DNA of 34,524 nt from an uncultured Clostridia bacterium (GCA_947625665.1 CANQPF010000010.1:1-34524); one strand, 5' to 3'; shown: positions 7,954 through 17,894, numbered from the stretch's first letter. The notes: generated by a model from the sequence alone, not told the origin. Made by a program: numbers and translations.

Positions 7954-8577
7954 TTATTCAAAAAACTTGTTTACTATGTTATTATTATATGCAAATTTTG
8001 TTATATATGTTTTTTCTACTTGTTCATAAGCTATGTTTTTAGGGGTAGTTTTTGTTATAATTTGTAAAATTGATAAAACTATTAAAAGTACTAACACTCC
8101 TCTTAGTAATCCATATAAAGCTCCACCTAATTCGTTAAACTGTTTCAGCATCGGCATTCTTACAGCTAAATTCGCAAGTGCTGAAACGAAATTTAATCCT
8201 ATTCTTAATCCTACTAGTAAGATTATAAATACTCCTAACCTTACAATATTTATTGATAGCTCTTTGGCCGCTTCTTCCATCATTCCATCTTTGGCATCTT
8301 TAATTGTTATTCCTAAATAAGATGTCTGTTTATCCTTACCTTTACCTTTATCATTTTCCATATTCGCTAGTACTTTATCACATATACTATCTTGTATGGT
8401 TTCATCAATATAAGTTGTGTTTATTACTAAATTTGCTATTGGGTTATATAATATAACTGATATTAATAATGAAAAAAATACTGCCATTAATCCTATAGCC
8501 AAATTTACTAATCCTTTTTTATAACCTAATAACGCTGACAAGGCTATTAGTGCTACTACAAAAATATCTAAAACCAT
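7954..8577 (-). CDS. CvpA-family membrane protein
   Basis: The N-terminus (MVLDIFVVALIALSALLGYKKG, then a second helix with GLMAVFFSLLISVILY) is the family signature. A hydrophilic loop runs from about residue 55 to 110 and two more helices follow at about 112-130 and 155-172. CvpA was first named for colicin V production; in Firmicutes it is a conserved membrane protein of unsettled role, often near cell-envelope genes. The start follows GGGGG at a spacing of about 5 bases. It begins 18 bases after the stop of the DUF5711-like gene, so the two are cotranscribed. Confidence 0.82.
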   Translation of the reverse strand: MVLDIFVVALIALSALLGYKKGLVNLAIGLMAVFFSLLISVILYNPIANLVINTTYIDETIQDSICDKVLANMENDKGKGKDKQTSYLGITIKDAKDGMMEEAAKELSINIVRLGVFIILLVGLRIGLNFVSALANLAVRMPMLKQFNELGGALYGLLRGVLVLLIVLSILQIITKTTPKNIAYEQVEKTYITKFAYNNNIVNKFFE

Positions 8578-8595
8578 ATATACCCCCTTTTATAA

Positions 8596-9768
8596 TCATA
8601 ATTTCACTATTTCTACTTTATTCCTGTATACTATTCCTGCTAGTTCATTTGATACTACTACATTTGTTATTTCTTGGTTTGCAATATATTTTTTTAATAG
8701 CCATGCATCTGTATTAACAAAATCTAATTCTGTTCCCAAATTTAATGCTATTACATTTTCTCTCGTATAAATATCTTTTATTACTTCTTTTATTACATAT
8801 TCTTTTGATTCTCTTGTTGATGAATTTGATATTTGTAAAATTGAGTCTGCCGTAAACAAACCTGATGATTTCTCTTCAATAATTGCACTGTTGTTTGTTA
8901 ATTCTATTGATGAAAATGTGACTTTTCTATCATCATTTTTACTAATAATTTCTTCTGTACCATTGTCTATTATTGATATTGCATCTGTATACATACATAA
9001 TAATTTATTCTTTTCTTGATAATTTACATTTGTTATCAATCTACCTCTTTCTGCTTTATATGTACTTTCTACCGAGTCACTTGAATCTTCTTGCGCCTTT
9101 TCTATTGAAACTATTTTTACAGTTGATTGAACCATCGTTCCTGATGTATCTACCTCTGCTATTGCCAAATATTTGTTATCATTTGACATGCTTATATCTG
9201 CTGCTCTTGTTGATGATAAAAATGTTTTAAATATCAATTCTCCATCTGGTTGATATACTTCTATTACTGTTTTATAGATCGTATTTGATATAGCAATTGC
9301 TACATATCCATTTTTATTTACACTAATTTGAGAAATGTTTCCTTCTACTTTCTTTTCCCATTGTAAATCTTTATTAGTAATTAAGTAGGCTCTTTGTCCA
9401 TCTTTTTCAGCTATTGCTATAAATCTGTTATTTGTATCAAATATAGGGGTTGATACTTCTATATTTAGAGTAGCTTCCTTGTTCCCTGATGAATTATATA
9501 TATTAAAGTTGTTATTTGATAACATTCCAATATATTGACTGAATGCACATACTTGAGTATTCTCGTCTTCCATATCTATGCTTACAGCTTTTTCTTGCAA
9601 AACTTCTTTTTTCAGAATATTCTTGTCAATCCAATTGTGTATTGATTCTATTCTTATATATAAAATTACTGTAGTTACTAATGCTATTGCTAGTATTAAT
9701 AATAACACTAGTAACACAAGTATTTTTTTATTTATATGCTTTTTTGGTTCATTCCAAAAATCCTTCAT
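8596..9768 (-). CDS. DUF5711-like single-pass membrane protein with beta-propeller-like outer domain
   Basis: A short cytoplasmic N-terminus leads into one strong membrane helix (about residues 15-40). A 345-residue extracytoplasmic region follows, built of short repeated beta-strand segments, many with the form hydrophobic-A-I-A and D-G/N-G turns, as in WD/PQQ-type propellers. It looks like the clostridial DUF5711 family, for which I know no function. Homologues typically sit next to cvpA, as here, suggesting a joint envelope role (inference). AGGAG precedes the ATG. The gene follows the shift-corrected ykvI stop by 29 bases, consistent with an operon running ykvI, this gene, cvpA. Confidence 0.65.
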   Translation of the reverse strand: MKDFWNEPKKHINKKILVLLVLLLILAIALVTTVILYIRIESIHNWIDKNILKKEVLQEKAVSIDMEDENTQVCAFSQYIGMLSNNNFNIYNSSGNKEATLNIEVSTPIFDTNNRFIAIAEKDGQRAYLITNKDLQWEKKVEGNISQISVNKNGYVAIAISNTIYKTVIEVYQPDGELIFKTFLSSTRAADISMSNDNKYLAIAEVDTSGTMVQSTVKIVSIEKAQEDSSDSVESTYKAERGRLITNVNYQEKNKLLCMYTDAISIIDNGTEEIISKNDDRKVTFSSIELTNNSAIIEEKSSGLFTADSILQISNSSTRESKEYVIKEVIKDIYTRENVIALNLGTELDFVNTDAWLLKKYIANQEITNVVVSNELAGIVYRNKVEIVKL

Positions 9769-9797
9769 TTGTTTTTCTCCTGTTTATTGTTATGGAA

Positions 9798-10867
9798 TTA
9801 TTTTACTATATTTTGTGGAAAAAAGCAACTTATTTGCACAATCTGAATCAGTCCTAATACTCCGAAATAAAGGGTATGCATAAGTTATTAAGTTAGAGAA
9901 TCCTATATTAGAACTTAAAACACCTCCGAATACATATTAATATTGATACAACAAACCTTTTATTATTTGATATATCTTTTTTTATCTTATCCTCGACGTT
10001 TTCAAGAAAACTATTTCCAAGCGAAACAGCCGTAGTAAATATTGATAAGATTATGATAATCCCATATATTACTTTTAATGGATTTGCCATTTTTGAAACT
10101 ACATACGCTATTGGCAATTCTATTTGGGAAATTTTCTCTCCAGCATTTATCAATGTTAAAAAGATAATAATCCCTAAAATTAATGTGATTACTCCCATTA
10201 TTATTGAAATTTTCAATACTTGTTTTTTTCGTTTATCTTTTTCTAAAAAACTCCTAAGGGTAATTAATACTGGAATCAACAGAATGCTATTATATCCTGC
10301 ATACAGAATACTACTTATTAACCATTTAAATTCCCCTATTTTTGCTATTTCAAGTGAATTAAAGTTTTTCATTGCAGTACCTATATTCAAACTTCCTAAT
10401 AATATTATGAATACTATTACAAATGGTACTATAAGTTCGTTTACTCTTACTACTCCTTGAATATCTTTTTGAAATATAAAAAAGCATATTAATGCTAAAA
10501 GTGAACTTCCTATGATATGATTTATTTTTAGTTGCTCTTCAAAATATGCTCCAAATCCTGCTATCATTATAAAAAATGTTATTAATACAAATATATTTAT
10601 AATATAACTTATAATAATTTTTATTTTTGATTTCCCGGATTTTGTTATTACATCTAAAAGCTCTTTATAATTTTCTACTTGGACAGTTTTTACTATCATT
10701 AAAACTTTATATATTACAAAACTCATTAGTAGTGTAGATACTGCTAGTCCTACTAATCCTTTTACTCCGTAAGCATAAAAGAATACGTATATTTCTTGTC
10801 CTGATGCAAACCCAGCACCTATTAATGTTCCTATAATTACAAAAACTATTTTAAAAATTTTTTTCAT
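9798..10867 (-). CDS. YkvI-type membrane permease (needs two +1 shifts, both at CGGA)
   Basis: The N-terminus (VFVIIGTLIGAGFASGQEI) is the family hallmark, resembling the first helix of sodium-coupled APC-fold transporters. About ten hydrophobic helices follow. The plain frame stops at 9908 after the odd tail ICIRRCFKF, mid-helix. Skipping the C at 9928 (in-frame CGG followed by A) gives ICIGGVLSSNIGFSNLITYA. A second in-frame CGG at 9864-9862 then interrupts the next helix, and skipping that C gives YPLFGVLGLIQIVQI and a stop at 9798. The result is 355 residues, close to the usual length of about 350, with the conserved C-terminal YPxFGxLGLIQ ending. Coordinates assume both shifts. The SD lies inside a hairpin (10874-10906). 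Substrate unknown; amino acid or similar solute transport is likely from the fold. Confidence 0.85.
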
Positions 10868-10873
10868 AAAATA

Positions 10874-10906
10874 AAAACCTCCATATTGCTATTATATGAA
10901 GGTTTT
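10874..10906 (-). terminator. Hairpin ending gldG transcript and covering the ykvI Shine-Dalgarno
   Basis: On the minus strand AAAACCTTCATAT pairs with ATATGGAGGTTTT (12 of 13 positions) around a 7-base loop, followed by TATTTT. It lies just after the gldG stop and looks like a terminator. Its right arm contains the GGAGG (10882-10878) that serves ykvI, so it may also control ykvI translation. Confidence 0.65.
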
Positions 10907-10928
10907 CATTGTTTTATAATTGTTTATT

Positions 10929-12758
10929 TTATTTTTTTCTTCTTCTAACTATCCATATAATTATTCCTATTATAATTATTAATACTGGTATTGTAAATAT
11001 TACTATAAGAACTATTATATGTTGAGTTTGCGTAGCTGTATAAGTTACTTGATCTATACTTTTTCTTGTTGCAATTTCTTCTTCTCTATCTACTAAGTAT
11101 GATATTGAGTCTAATGCTAATATTCTATTGTTTTCATATATTATAACTCCATATTGTGTTGTATTAGATAATGGCATATCAGTTATCCAATAGTTTTCTC
11201 CATAAATTACCATTTTTGATTGAACAGCTGCCTCTCCTTTTTCTTCGTCTTTATCTTTTATTGTTTTAACTAATTCTGCACCAACTGTAAATGGTCCTCC
11301 CTCATCAGAATTTATTTTAGTCATTGATGAGTTTGTAAGGTCTTTTCTAAATAAAGCTTTATCACTTGCTTGTAACAATACTGTTGATGTTACTTTCTTC
11401 TCGTCTAATTTTTCTTTTTCTAATATGTTAACCTTTGTTGGATTTAAGAATAATACTTTTTTATCTGTAGAATAAAGGTTTTTTGTTGCTGTTCCTGATT
11501 GAATATCTGGTGTTATTATGTTTGGCATATTTGATAACATTTTATTGCTATCTGTTTCCATTATAAATCCTGGTTCAAATGGTTCTACTCCATATTCTGC
11601 TAATATTTTATTTACATTTGGCATATCTACTTTTTCTCCTACAGCAGAGTTAAACCATAATATGTTCTTTCCAGCTTTAATATAATCAGTAATAGCTTTT
11701 GTTGCAATGTCATCAAAGTCTTTTCTTGGTGTCATAATAGCTAGTGTATCACAATCGTCAGGTATTTTTCCTGTTGATATTATATTAAGTGTTTCTATTT
11801 TTGTTGTTTCATTTTCTAAAAGAGCTTTTAGTGTTTGCATATAACTATCTAATTCAAAATCAGAATATCCACTTAAAACATATACTTTAGGGTCTTTGTT
11901 TGAAGTTAGAGATATGATTGAACTTGTTAATTTTTCATCAGCTACACTCATTACTTCTCCTGTTGTTGAGTCATAAGTTTCTAAGTCTGATACTACTATT
12001 TCTTTTGATTTATCTCCATATTCCATTACTATTGCTTGTTGATCTGCACTTTGAATTGAATATTTATTTGCTATATCAACTCTTTCTGTTGATTTTACAG
12101 TTTCTACTTTTATATGGTCATTTGCTTCTTTAAATTGTTTTGCTAAATTATAGTTTTGGTCTGTATCATCAATATTAATAAAATATACGTTTACATCTTT
12201 ATCTATATTTTGATTTTTTATTTTTTCTTTTGATTCTTTTGATAATGAATATGCTTTATCTTTACTTAAATCTATTGGCGTTATCTCTATTTTTTGCATT
12301 ACTAATGATATTGCAATATATGCAGCTACTATAGCTGCTACTAATATAACTGTTGTTGTTCCTTCAATTAGCCATTTTTTCTTTACAAGTTGAATAAATT
12401 TATTTGGCTTTTTATCTTTCTTTTTCTTCTTTTTCTTTTTTGATTTATCTTCTATAACTTCTTTATTATTAGATGTTTCTCCTTTAGTTTCTATTGGGTT
12501 ACTTTCTTTTTTTACAGTTTTTTTCTTCTCTTCTGCTTTGCTAGTATTATTCTTTGTTGTATCTTTTTTCGTTTCTGTTTTAGTAGTATTTTTCTTTGCT
12601 GTATCTTTTTTTACTTCTGTTTTGTTAGTGCTTTTATTTGTTGTATTCTTTTTCTGTGTACTTTTACTTGTTGATTGATTTTTTGAAGTATTTGCAGATG
12701 TATTCTTTTTAGTTTTATCTGTTTGTTTTGATTGGCTTTTTTTCTTTTCTTCTCCCAC
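10929..12758 (-). CDS. GldG-like ABC transporter auxiliary protein
   Basis: This is the third gene of an ABC exporter operon. A low-complexity tail of about 125 residues (Lys, Thr, Asn, Ser; units like KKDTAKKNTTK) precedes a membrane helix at about 129-153. A large extracytoplasmic region follows (to about 575), of the type found in the ABC_transp_aux (GldG) family, including IDLSKDKAYSLSKESKE. A final helix lies at about 582-605, ending in RRRKK. GldG proteins partner an ABC-2 permease and ATPase; in gliding bacteria they act with GldA and GldF, while elsewhere the role is unknown. The start is GTG at 12758, seven bases after GGAGG. An upstream ATG at 12821 lies inside the permease gene and is not used. 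The gap to the permease stop is 11 bases. Confidence 0.82.
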   Translation of the reverse strand: MGEEKKKSQSKQTDKTKKNTSANTSKNQSTSKSTQKKNTTNKSTNKTEVKKDTAKKNTTKTETKKDTTKNNTSKAEEKKKTVKKESNPIETKGETSNNKEVIEDKSKKKKKKKKDKKPNKFIQLVKKKWLIEGTTTVILVAAIVAAYIAISLVMQKIEITPIDLSKDKAYSLSKESKEKIKNQNIDKDVNVYFINIDDTDQNYNLAKQFKEANDHIKVETVKSTERVDIANKYSIQSADQQAIVMEYGDKSKEIVVSDLETYDSTTGEVMSVADEKLTSSIISLTSNKDPKVYVLSGYSDFELDSYMQTLKALLENETTKIETLNIISTGKIPDDCDTLAIMTPRKDFDDIATKAITDYIKAGKNILWFNSAVGEKVDMPNVNKILAEYGVEPFEPGFIMETDSNKMLSNMPNIITPDIQSGTATKNLYSTDKKVLFLNPTKVNILEKEKLDEKKVTSTVLLQASDKALFRKDLTNSSMTKINSDEGGPFTVGAELVKTIKDKDEEKGEAAVQSKMVIYGENYWITDMPLSNTTQYGVIIYENNRILALDSISYLVDREEEIATRKSIDQVTYTATQTQHIIVLIVIFTIPVLIIIIGIIIWIVRRRKK

Positions 12759-12769
12759 TTTATTCCCTC

Positions 12770-13450
12770 CTATCTTACACTTTTTCTTCTTTGAATAAAT
12801 ATTATTGTTAGTAGTAAGCACATTAATGTAAATGATACTAGTGATACTACTGCGGTTATATCAATCTGACCTACAAGGAATTTTGTAAGTAAATTGATTA
12901 AAGAGAATCCAGAAAATATAGGACTTAAATCTGGTAAAAACCATGAAAACATGAAAAATCCTATTGTTATTACACCTGCTATTATTTGATTTTCTGTTAT
13001 GCTAGAAGCAAATATTCCAAATGACACATAAGCCATTGCTAATAAGAAGAATCCAAATAATGTTGTTAACGCTGTTAATAAATGTGGTTTTCCAAAATAG
13101 CAAAGGATTCCAAAATACATAAGTGTGCATAATTCTGTTACTAATATAACTAACATTGCTGCAATAAATTTTGCAAGTACTATTTTTAATATACTAACAG
13201 GTGATGTTAATATTAATTGTTCAGTCCCTGTTTTTCTTTCTTCCGCAAAAGTTCTCATTGTAAGTATTGGTACTATGAATGTTAATAGTGATGCTCCTGA
13301 ATAAAATATATACTCAAAATTTGAGAATCCATCTGCTAATACATCTATATTAAAGAACATACTAAACAATATAAGAAATAGCCCTATAAATACGTATCCT
13401 ACTGGAGTTAGAAAGTAAGCTTTAAATTCTTTTTTTAAAATTGCTCCCAT
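12770..13450 (-). CDS. ABC-2 type transporter permease
   Basis: The 226-residue protein has six predicted membrane segments. The first segment is preceded by FKAYFLTPVG, and the long first cytoplasmic loop contains MRTFAEERKTGTEQLILTSP, the family motif that contacts the ATPase. It forms the membrane channel of the exporter with the ATPase at 13452 and the GldG-like protein at 10929. The ATG at 13450 lies 11 bases after GGAGG, which sits inside the end of the ATPase gene; only one base separates the two coding regions, implying translational coupling. The transported substrate is unknown. Confidence 0.88.
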   Translation of the reverse strand: MGAILKKEFKAYFLTPVGYVFIGLFLILFSMFFNIDVLADGFSNFEYIFYSGASLLTFIVPILTMRTFAEERKTGTEQLILTSPVSILKIVLAKFIAAMLVILVTELCTLMYFGILCYFGKPHLLTALTTLFGFFLLAMAYVSFGIFASSITENQIIAGVITIGFFMFSWFLPDLSPIFSGFSLINLLTKFLVGQIDITAVVSLVSFTLMCLLLTIIFIQRRKSVR

Positions 13451-13451
13451 T

Positions 13452-14396
13452 TTATTTCTTACCTCCTTCATCTATTATCTTCATAAATGCATCTTCAAGA
13501 GTTGCATCTGCTTTCTTCATTTCAAAAATTGTAATTCCTTCTTTAGCAAATTGTTCAAATACTTTCTTCCTTAAGTCTACATTTTTATCTGCCTCTAAAA
13601 CATATTGTTTTGTTTTATCTTCATTTTCTTTTACTAGTTCTATAGATTTCAATCCTTTAATCTTATCTTTAACTTTATCTATTTTTCCTTCTGTATCTTC
13701 TACTGTTACATATATAGTATTATTTCCAACTACTTTTTTCTCTAAGTTATCTGGTGTATCAGTAGCTACAATTTTACCTTTGTTTATAATTATTACTTTA
13801 TTACATATTTGACTTACTTCTGATAGGATGTGCGAGCTTAATATTACTGTATGTTTTTTTCCAAGTCTTTTTATTAAACTTCTAATTTCTGTTATTTGTT
13901 TTGGATCAAGGCCTACTGTTGGTTCATCCAAAATTAATATTTTTGGATCTCCTACTAAAGCTCCCGCCATACTAACTCTTTGCTTATATCCTCTAGATAA
14001 ATTACGGATAAGCTTCTTTTGTACATCTTCTAATCCTGTTTCTTTTAGTATTTGTTGAACTTTTTCTTTTTTCTCTTTTCTGTTTACTCTTTTTAATTCT
14101 GCCATATATGTTACAAATTCTTTTACTGTTAAATCTGTGTATAGTGGCACTCCTTCTGGCATATAGCCAATTTCTCTTTTTGCTTTTTTAGCTTTTTTCT
14201 CCATATCATAACCAGCAACAATTACTTCTCCACTTGTTTGCTCTATATATCCTGTTATGATATTCATTGTCGTACTTTTACCGGCACCGTTTGGACCTAG
14301 TAACCCTATGATTTCGCCTTCATTTATTTTAAAGCTTATATCATCTAGTGCTACGAAGTTCCCATATTTTTTTGTAACGTTTTTTACCTCAATCAC
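13452..14396 (-). CDS. ABC transporter ATP-binding protein (partner of ABC-2 permease)
   Basis: All ATPase motifs are present: Walker A GPNGAGKST (about residues 34-42), signature LSRGYKQR, Walker B ILILDEPT and the switch His in LSSHILSE. After the nucleotide-binding domain (to about 225) there is a C-terminal regulatory extension as in NatA/GldA-type proteins. The start is GTG at 14396, eight bases after AAGGAGG; the ATG at 14414 overlaps the SD and is not usable. First gene of the operon, from a promoter at 14433 overlapped by an inverted repeat, so expression is probably repressor-controlled. Confidence 0.92.
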   Translation of the reverse strand: MIEVKNVTKKYGNFVALDDISFKINEGEIIGLLGPNGAGKSTTMNIITGYIEQTSGEVIVAGYDMEKKAKKAKREIGYMPEGVPLYTDLTVKEFVTYMAELKRVNRKEKKEKVQQILKETGLEDVQKKLIRNLSRGYKQRVSMAGALVGDPKILILDEPTVGLDPKQITEIRSLIKRLGKKHTVILSSHILSEVSQICNKVIIINKGKIVATDTPDNLEKKVVGNNTIYVTVEDTEGKIDKVKDKIKGLKSIELVKENEDKTKQYVLEADKNVDLRKKVFEQFAKEGITIFEMKKADATLEDAFMKIIDEGGKK

Positions 14397-14415
14397 AAGA
14401 TATTCCTCCTTCATC

Positions 14416-14438
14416 TAATATTACTGTATGTAATATTA
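14416..14438. promoter_or_regulatory. Inverted repeat overlapping the ABC operon -10, putative operator
   Basis: Arms TAATATTAC and GTAATATTA are perfect reverse complements separated by 5 bases. The repeat covers the -10 and the expected transcription start. No regulator gene is adjacent. Confidence 0.55.
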
Positions 14439-14461
14439 TCATTTTATGGTTTTATTGTAAA
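14433..14461 (-). promoter_or_regulatory. Sigma-A promoter of the ABC-2/GldG operon
   Basis: On the minus strand TTTACA, a 17-base spacer and TAATAT lie 36 bases before the GTG start of the ATPase gene. Confidence 0.6.
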
Positions 14462-14513
14462 GTTTTTCACAAAAAGTTCACAATAAAAGTAGCAACTGAT
14501 AGTAAAGAACATG

Positions 14514-14570
14514 AAAAAAAGAAAAAGTGAGTAATAAGAAAATTATATCTTATCTCACTTTTTCTTTTTT
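14514..14570. terminator. Terminator after the MacB-type gene
   Basis: The 11-bp perfect arms GAAAAAGTGAG and CTCACTTTTTC enclose a 22-base AT-rich loop that can pair further. T-runs follow on either strand. It insulates the MacB-type gene from the next operon. Confidence 0.75.
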
Positions 14571-14606
14571 ATTTTATATTTAAAACGTTAATAACTTTAT
14601 TATGTA

Positions 14607-17054
14607 CTACTCTGATCTTAATGCTTCTACTGGTTCTTTTTTACTTGCCATTTTTGCTGGTGCTAATCCTGCAAGTAGTGTTAGAATAACACTTAAGCCT
14701 ATAAGTATTAACGCTTGAATTAGTGATAAACTTGCCATATTTGCTCCTAAGTCTGGTGCTTTTATTGCTGCAATTGCGTTTATTCCCATATTCAATAACA
14801 TTGTTACACCAACTCCAATACCTCCTGAAATAAGTCCTTCGATAACTGTCTCTGCTTTGAATACTCTTGATACATCTTTCTTTCTAGCTCCTAATGCTCT
14901 TAATATACCTATCTCTTTTACTCTTTCAAGTACTGAAATATATGTAATTATTGCAATCATTATTGATGACACAACTAAAGATACTGCAACAAATGCAATA
15001 AGTACAAATGTTATTCCTGTTACTATATTCTTTGTTAAAGACATTCCCATTTCTACTGTATCGAAATATGTTATAACTAAATCTTCTCTATTTTTACTTT
15101 TTTGATCATCATTATATTTATTAATTATTTCTTTTACCTTATCTTTTCCTTCTGGATTATCTACATATATGTTAATTTTTATAGGTTTTTCTTCAGGTGC
15201 AATTCCCAATAAACTTACATTGTTATCATAATTATTAACAACTCCATCAAAAGCTTCTCCTGTGAATACATCTATTTCTTTATTTTCCAATTGAGCTTTT
15301 GCTATATCTGATTGCCTATTTTGTTCAATAACTTTTGATACAAGTGAACTTTTATATCCAAAAAGGTTACCATCTGCATTTCCATCTTTTGGTTTTAAAA
15401 CTCCTACTACTTTTAAGTCAATTCCGTCTTTATCTATCATATTTTTCATATAAGCTTTATCTCCAGATTTATCTTGATAAACACCATTCTGATATTCATA
15501 GCAATCTACATTTGGAATTACTTTATATTTGGAATTTAAAATATCATCGTAATTATATTGTATAGTATCTAGTTTTACATCTTCATTGTTAGCTATCTTC
15601 TTTGTTATTTCAGTTAATTCACTTCTATCTCTGATATTTAATGCATATAATAGTGAATCATTTATAAGTCTATTTTTATCAGTTATAATAACAACTTCGT
15701 TATAATCTTTTGGAAGCTCTCCTGCTAATATATCATAACTATTTTTTAAAATCTCATCATTGTCTGATATTTGTTGAAAATATTGTTTAGAGCTAAGTGA
15801 TGTTCCCACATTTTCCTCTGTTGCAGTACTATTAGTTGAAATTAGTAAATCTGTACTTGTATAGTCGTTGTTTTTATCTGAATATAGCTTTAAACTAACA
15901 CCATAGTCGTATCTGATTTCAGTAGCTACATCTTTTAACTCGCTATTATTGTCTATAAATTTTTTAAATTCCTCTAGATTATTTTTTGATATTGCATACC
16001 CTTCTGATGGTTTTATAACTTGTGTTACGTCATCAGTTGATGCAATTTTACCGTCTTGTGCTTCTACTTTTTGCTCTTTATTAGAAACTAAACCGTTGAT
16101 ATCTAAAGTTTCAGCAGTTTCTGCTACTTCGATTGGAAAGCTTCCAACAAATTGTGTTGTTTTTGATTTTACAATATCTTGTACTCCAGTTGATATTGAA
16201 AGAATCAATGCAATTCCTATAAGTCCTATTGATCCTGCAATTGAAACTAACGTAGTTCTTCCTTTTTTATTTAATAGGTTTTTGAAAGATAATCCTAAAG
16301 ATGTTATAAAAGACATTGAGGTTTTTTGCTTCTTTACTTTACCTTCTGGTGCAGATATTTTTTCTTTTTCTTCTTCTTTTATTGGATCAGAATCATGTAT
16401 AATTAAACCATCTTTTAGTTCAATTATTCTCGTTGAATATTCCTCGGCTAACTCTCCATTATGTGTTACCATTATAACTAATCTTTCTTTACTTATCTCT
16501 TTTAGAATATCCATAATTTGAACACTTGTCTTTGAATCCAATGCACCAGTTGGCTCATCTGCAAGTATAATATCTGGATCATTTACAATTGCTCTTGCAA
16601 TCGCAACTCTTTGCATTTGTCCTCCTGATAATTGTTTAGGTAATTTATTTATATGATCTCCTAAACCTACCATTTCTAATGCTTTTTTAGCTTTCTCTCT
16701 TCTTATTCTTTTGCTAACCCCTGAAAGAGTTAATGAAAGCTCTACATTTGCTATAAGAGTTTGATGTGCTATTAAATTATAGTTTTGAAAAACAAATCCT
16801 ATTTTGTTATTTCTATATGCATCCCAATCTTCTGATTTATATTTTTTTGTTGAAGTCCCTTCAATTATTAAGTCTCCTGATGTGTATTTGTCTAATCCTC
16901 CTATTATATTTAATAATGTAGTTTTACCACTACCACTAGCTCCCAAAATAGAAACAAATTCTTTTCTTCTAAAGTCTAAGTCTATTCCTTTTAAAACATG
17001 TTGCACATTATCTCCCATTTTGTAGTCTTTGATGATCTTTTTTAATTTGAGCAT
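14607..17054 (-). CDS. MacB/FtsX-type ABC transporter, fused ATPase and permease
   Basis: The ATPase domain (about residues 1-225) shows Walker A GASGSGKT (38-45), signature LSGGQMQR, Walker [13 protein letters not shown] and the switch His in MVTHN. The permease part begins at a helix near 275-300 ([20 protein letters not shown]). A large extracytoplasmic domain of roughly 330 residues follows, then the three FtsX helices at the C-terminus, with [15 protein letters not shown] in the cytoplasmic loop. Such type VII ABC systems couple ATP hydrolysis to movement in the outer domain, for peptide or lipoprotein export, antibiotic resistance or signalling; the substrate here is unknown. The start at 17054 is chosen because AGGGGAG lies six bases upstream; the ATG at 17075 lacks an RBS. 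It follows the AIM24-family gene by 96 bases. Confidence 0.9.
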   Translation of the reverse strand: MLKLKKIIKDYKMGDNVQHVLKGIDLDFRRKEFVSILGASGSGKTTLLNIIGGLDKYTSGDLIIEGTSTKKYKSEDWDAYRNNKIGFVFQNYNLIAHQTLIANVELSLTLSGVSKRIRREKAKKALEMVGLGDHINKLPKQLSGGQMQRVAIARAIVNDPDIILADEPTGALDSKTSVQIMDILKEISKERLVIMVTHNGELAEEYSTRIIELKDGLIIHDSDPIKEEEKEKISAPEGKVKKQKTSMSFITSLGLSFKNLLNKKGRTTLVSIAGSIGLIGIALILSISTGVQDIVKSKTTQFVGSFPIEVAETAETLDINGLVSNKEQKVEAQDGKIASTDDVTQVIKPSEGYAISKNNLEEFKKFIDNNSELKDVATEIRYDYGVSLKLYSDKNNDYTSTDLLISTNSTATEENVGTSLSSKQYFQQISDNDEILKNSYDILAGELPKDYNEVVIITDKNRLINDSLLYALNIRDRSELTEITKKIANNEDVKLDTIQYNYDDILNSKYKVIPNVDCYEYQNGVYQDKSGDKAYMKNMIDKDGIDLKVVGVLKPKDGNADGNLFGYKSSLVSKVIEQNRQSDIAKAQLENKEIDVFTGEAFDGVVNNYDNNVSLLGIAPEEKPIKINIYVDNPEGKDKVKEIINKYNDDQKSKNREDLVITYFDTVEMGMSLTKNIVTGITFVLIAFVAVSLVVSSIMIAIITYISVLERVKEIGILRALGARKKDVSRVFKAETVIEGLISGGIGVGVTMLLNMGINAIAAIKAPDLGANMASLSLIQALILIGLSVILTLLAGLAPAKMASKKEPVEALRSE

Positions 17055-17150
17055 TTTTTCTCCCCTTTCTTTCATTTTTATAATTTATAACTATAATAAA
17101 TAAACACCTTTGATAATAAATTATTCATCTATAATATTTCTCATTTTCTG

Positions 17151-17834
17151 TTAGTTATTTCTGGGTATAAGAGCTGCTATTCTTCCTGCAAAGTCGCCAA
17201 AGTTTTGTGATTGAATAATTACTTTACCTGGTCCTGTTAATCTTGTTAAAAATAATCCTTCTCCACCTAATAATTTATTTTTTAATCCTTTTACTGTTTC
17301 AATTTCATATTTTACAGTTGGTTCAAAAGCTACTACATTACCTGTATCTACTTTTAATACTTCTCCTTCTTGTAATTCTTTTGTAACTGGATCTCCATCT
17401 ACTTCTAAAAATAAAGTTCCTGTTCCTGAAGCTTTTTGTAAAATAAATCCTTCTCCTCCAACTAATCCTGCTGAAAATTTCTTTGTAAATTCTACTTTTA
17501 GATTAACACTGTCTTCTGCACATAAAAATGCTCTTTTTTGTAATACCATTCCTCCAGGTAATTCTGAAAGATTAACTGGTATAATATCACCTGGAACAGT
17601 TGCAGCAAATGCTATTTTTGCATTATCTGTTTCTGCTGTATATGAACTCATAAATATTGATTCTCCTGTAAACATTCTTCCTAAACTTTTTGCTACTCCA
17701 CCACGTGCATTTGTTGACATTTCTATGCCTTCTGTTTGCCATGCCATTCCACCACTTTGTGTATACATTTCTTCTCCTTTATTCAAAGTTACTTCAACTG
17801 TTGGTACTGTTTTTCCTAAGATTTCATACTTCAT
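17151..17834 (-). CDS. AIM24 / TIGR00266 family protein
   Basis: This 227-residue soluble beta-rich protein has the repeated Gly-rich strands typical of the AIM24 fold, for example SGGMAWQTEG near the N-terminus, PGGMVLQKRAFLCAED in the middle and GGEGLFLTRLTGPGKV near the end. The family is widespread in bacteria and its molecular role is not settled; the yeast homologue is mitochondrial. No signal peptide or membrane helix is seen. Its promoter lies at 17865 and AAGGTG precedes the ATG. Confidence 0.85.
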   Translation of the reverse strand: MKYEILGKTVPTVEVTLNKGEEMYTQSGGMAWQTEGIEMSTNARGGVAKSLGRMFTGESIFMSSYTAETDNAKIAFAATVPGDIIPVNLSELPGGMVLQKRAFLCAEDSVNLKVEFTKKFSAGLVGGEGFILQKASGTGTLFLEVDGDPVTKELQEGEVLKVDTGNVVAFEPTVKYEIETVKGLKNKLLGGEGLFLTRLTGPGKVIIQSQNFGDFAGRIAALIPRNN

Positions 17835-17864
17835 TTCTATTCACTCACCTTTCTAATATTCTTT

Positions 17865-17894
17865 ATTTTATCATAAGCGATGTCAAGTTTTCAA
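17865..17894 (-). promoter_or_regulatory. Putative sigma-A promoter of the AIM24-family gene
   Basis: On the minus strand TTGAAA, an 18-base spacer and TAAAAT lie 31 bases before the start codon. A TGACA/TGTCA inverted repeat lies further upstream near 17924-17940. Confidence 0.5.
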
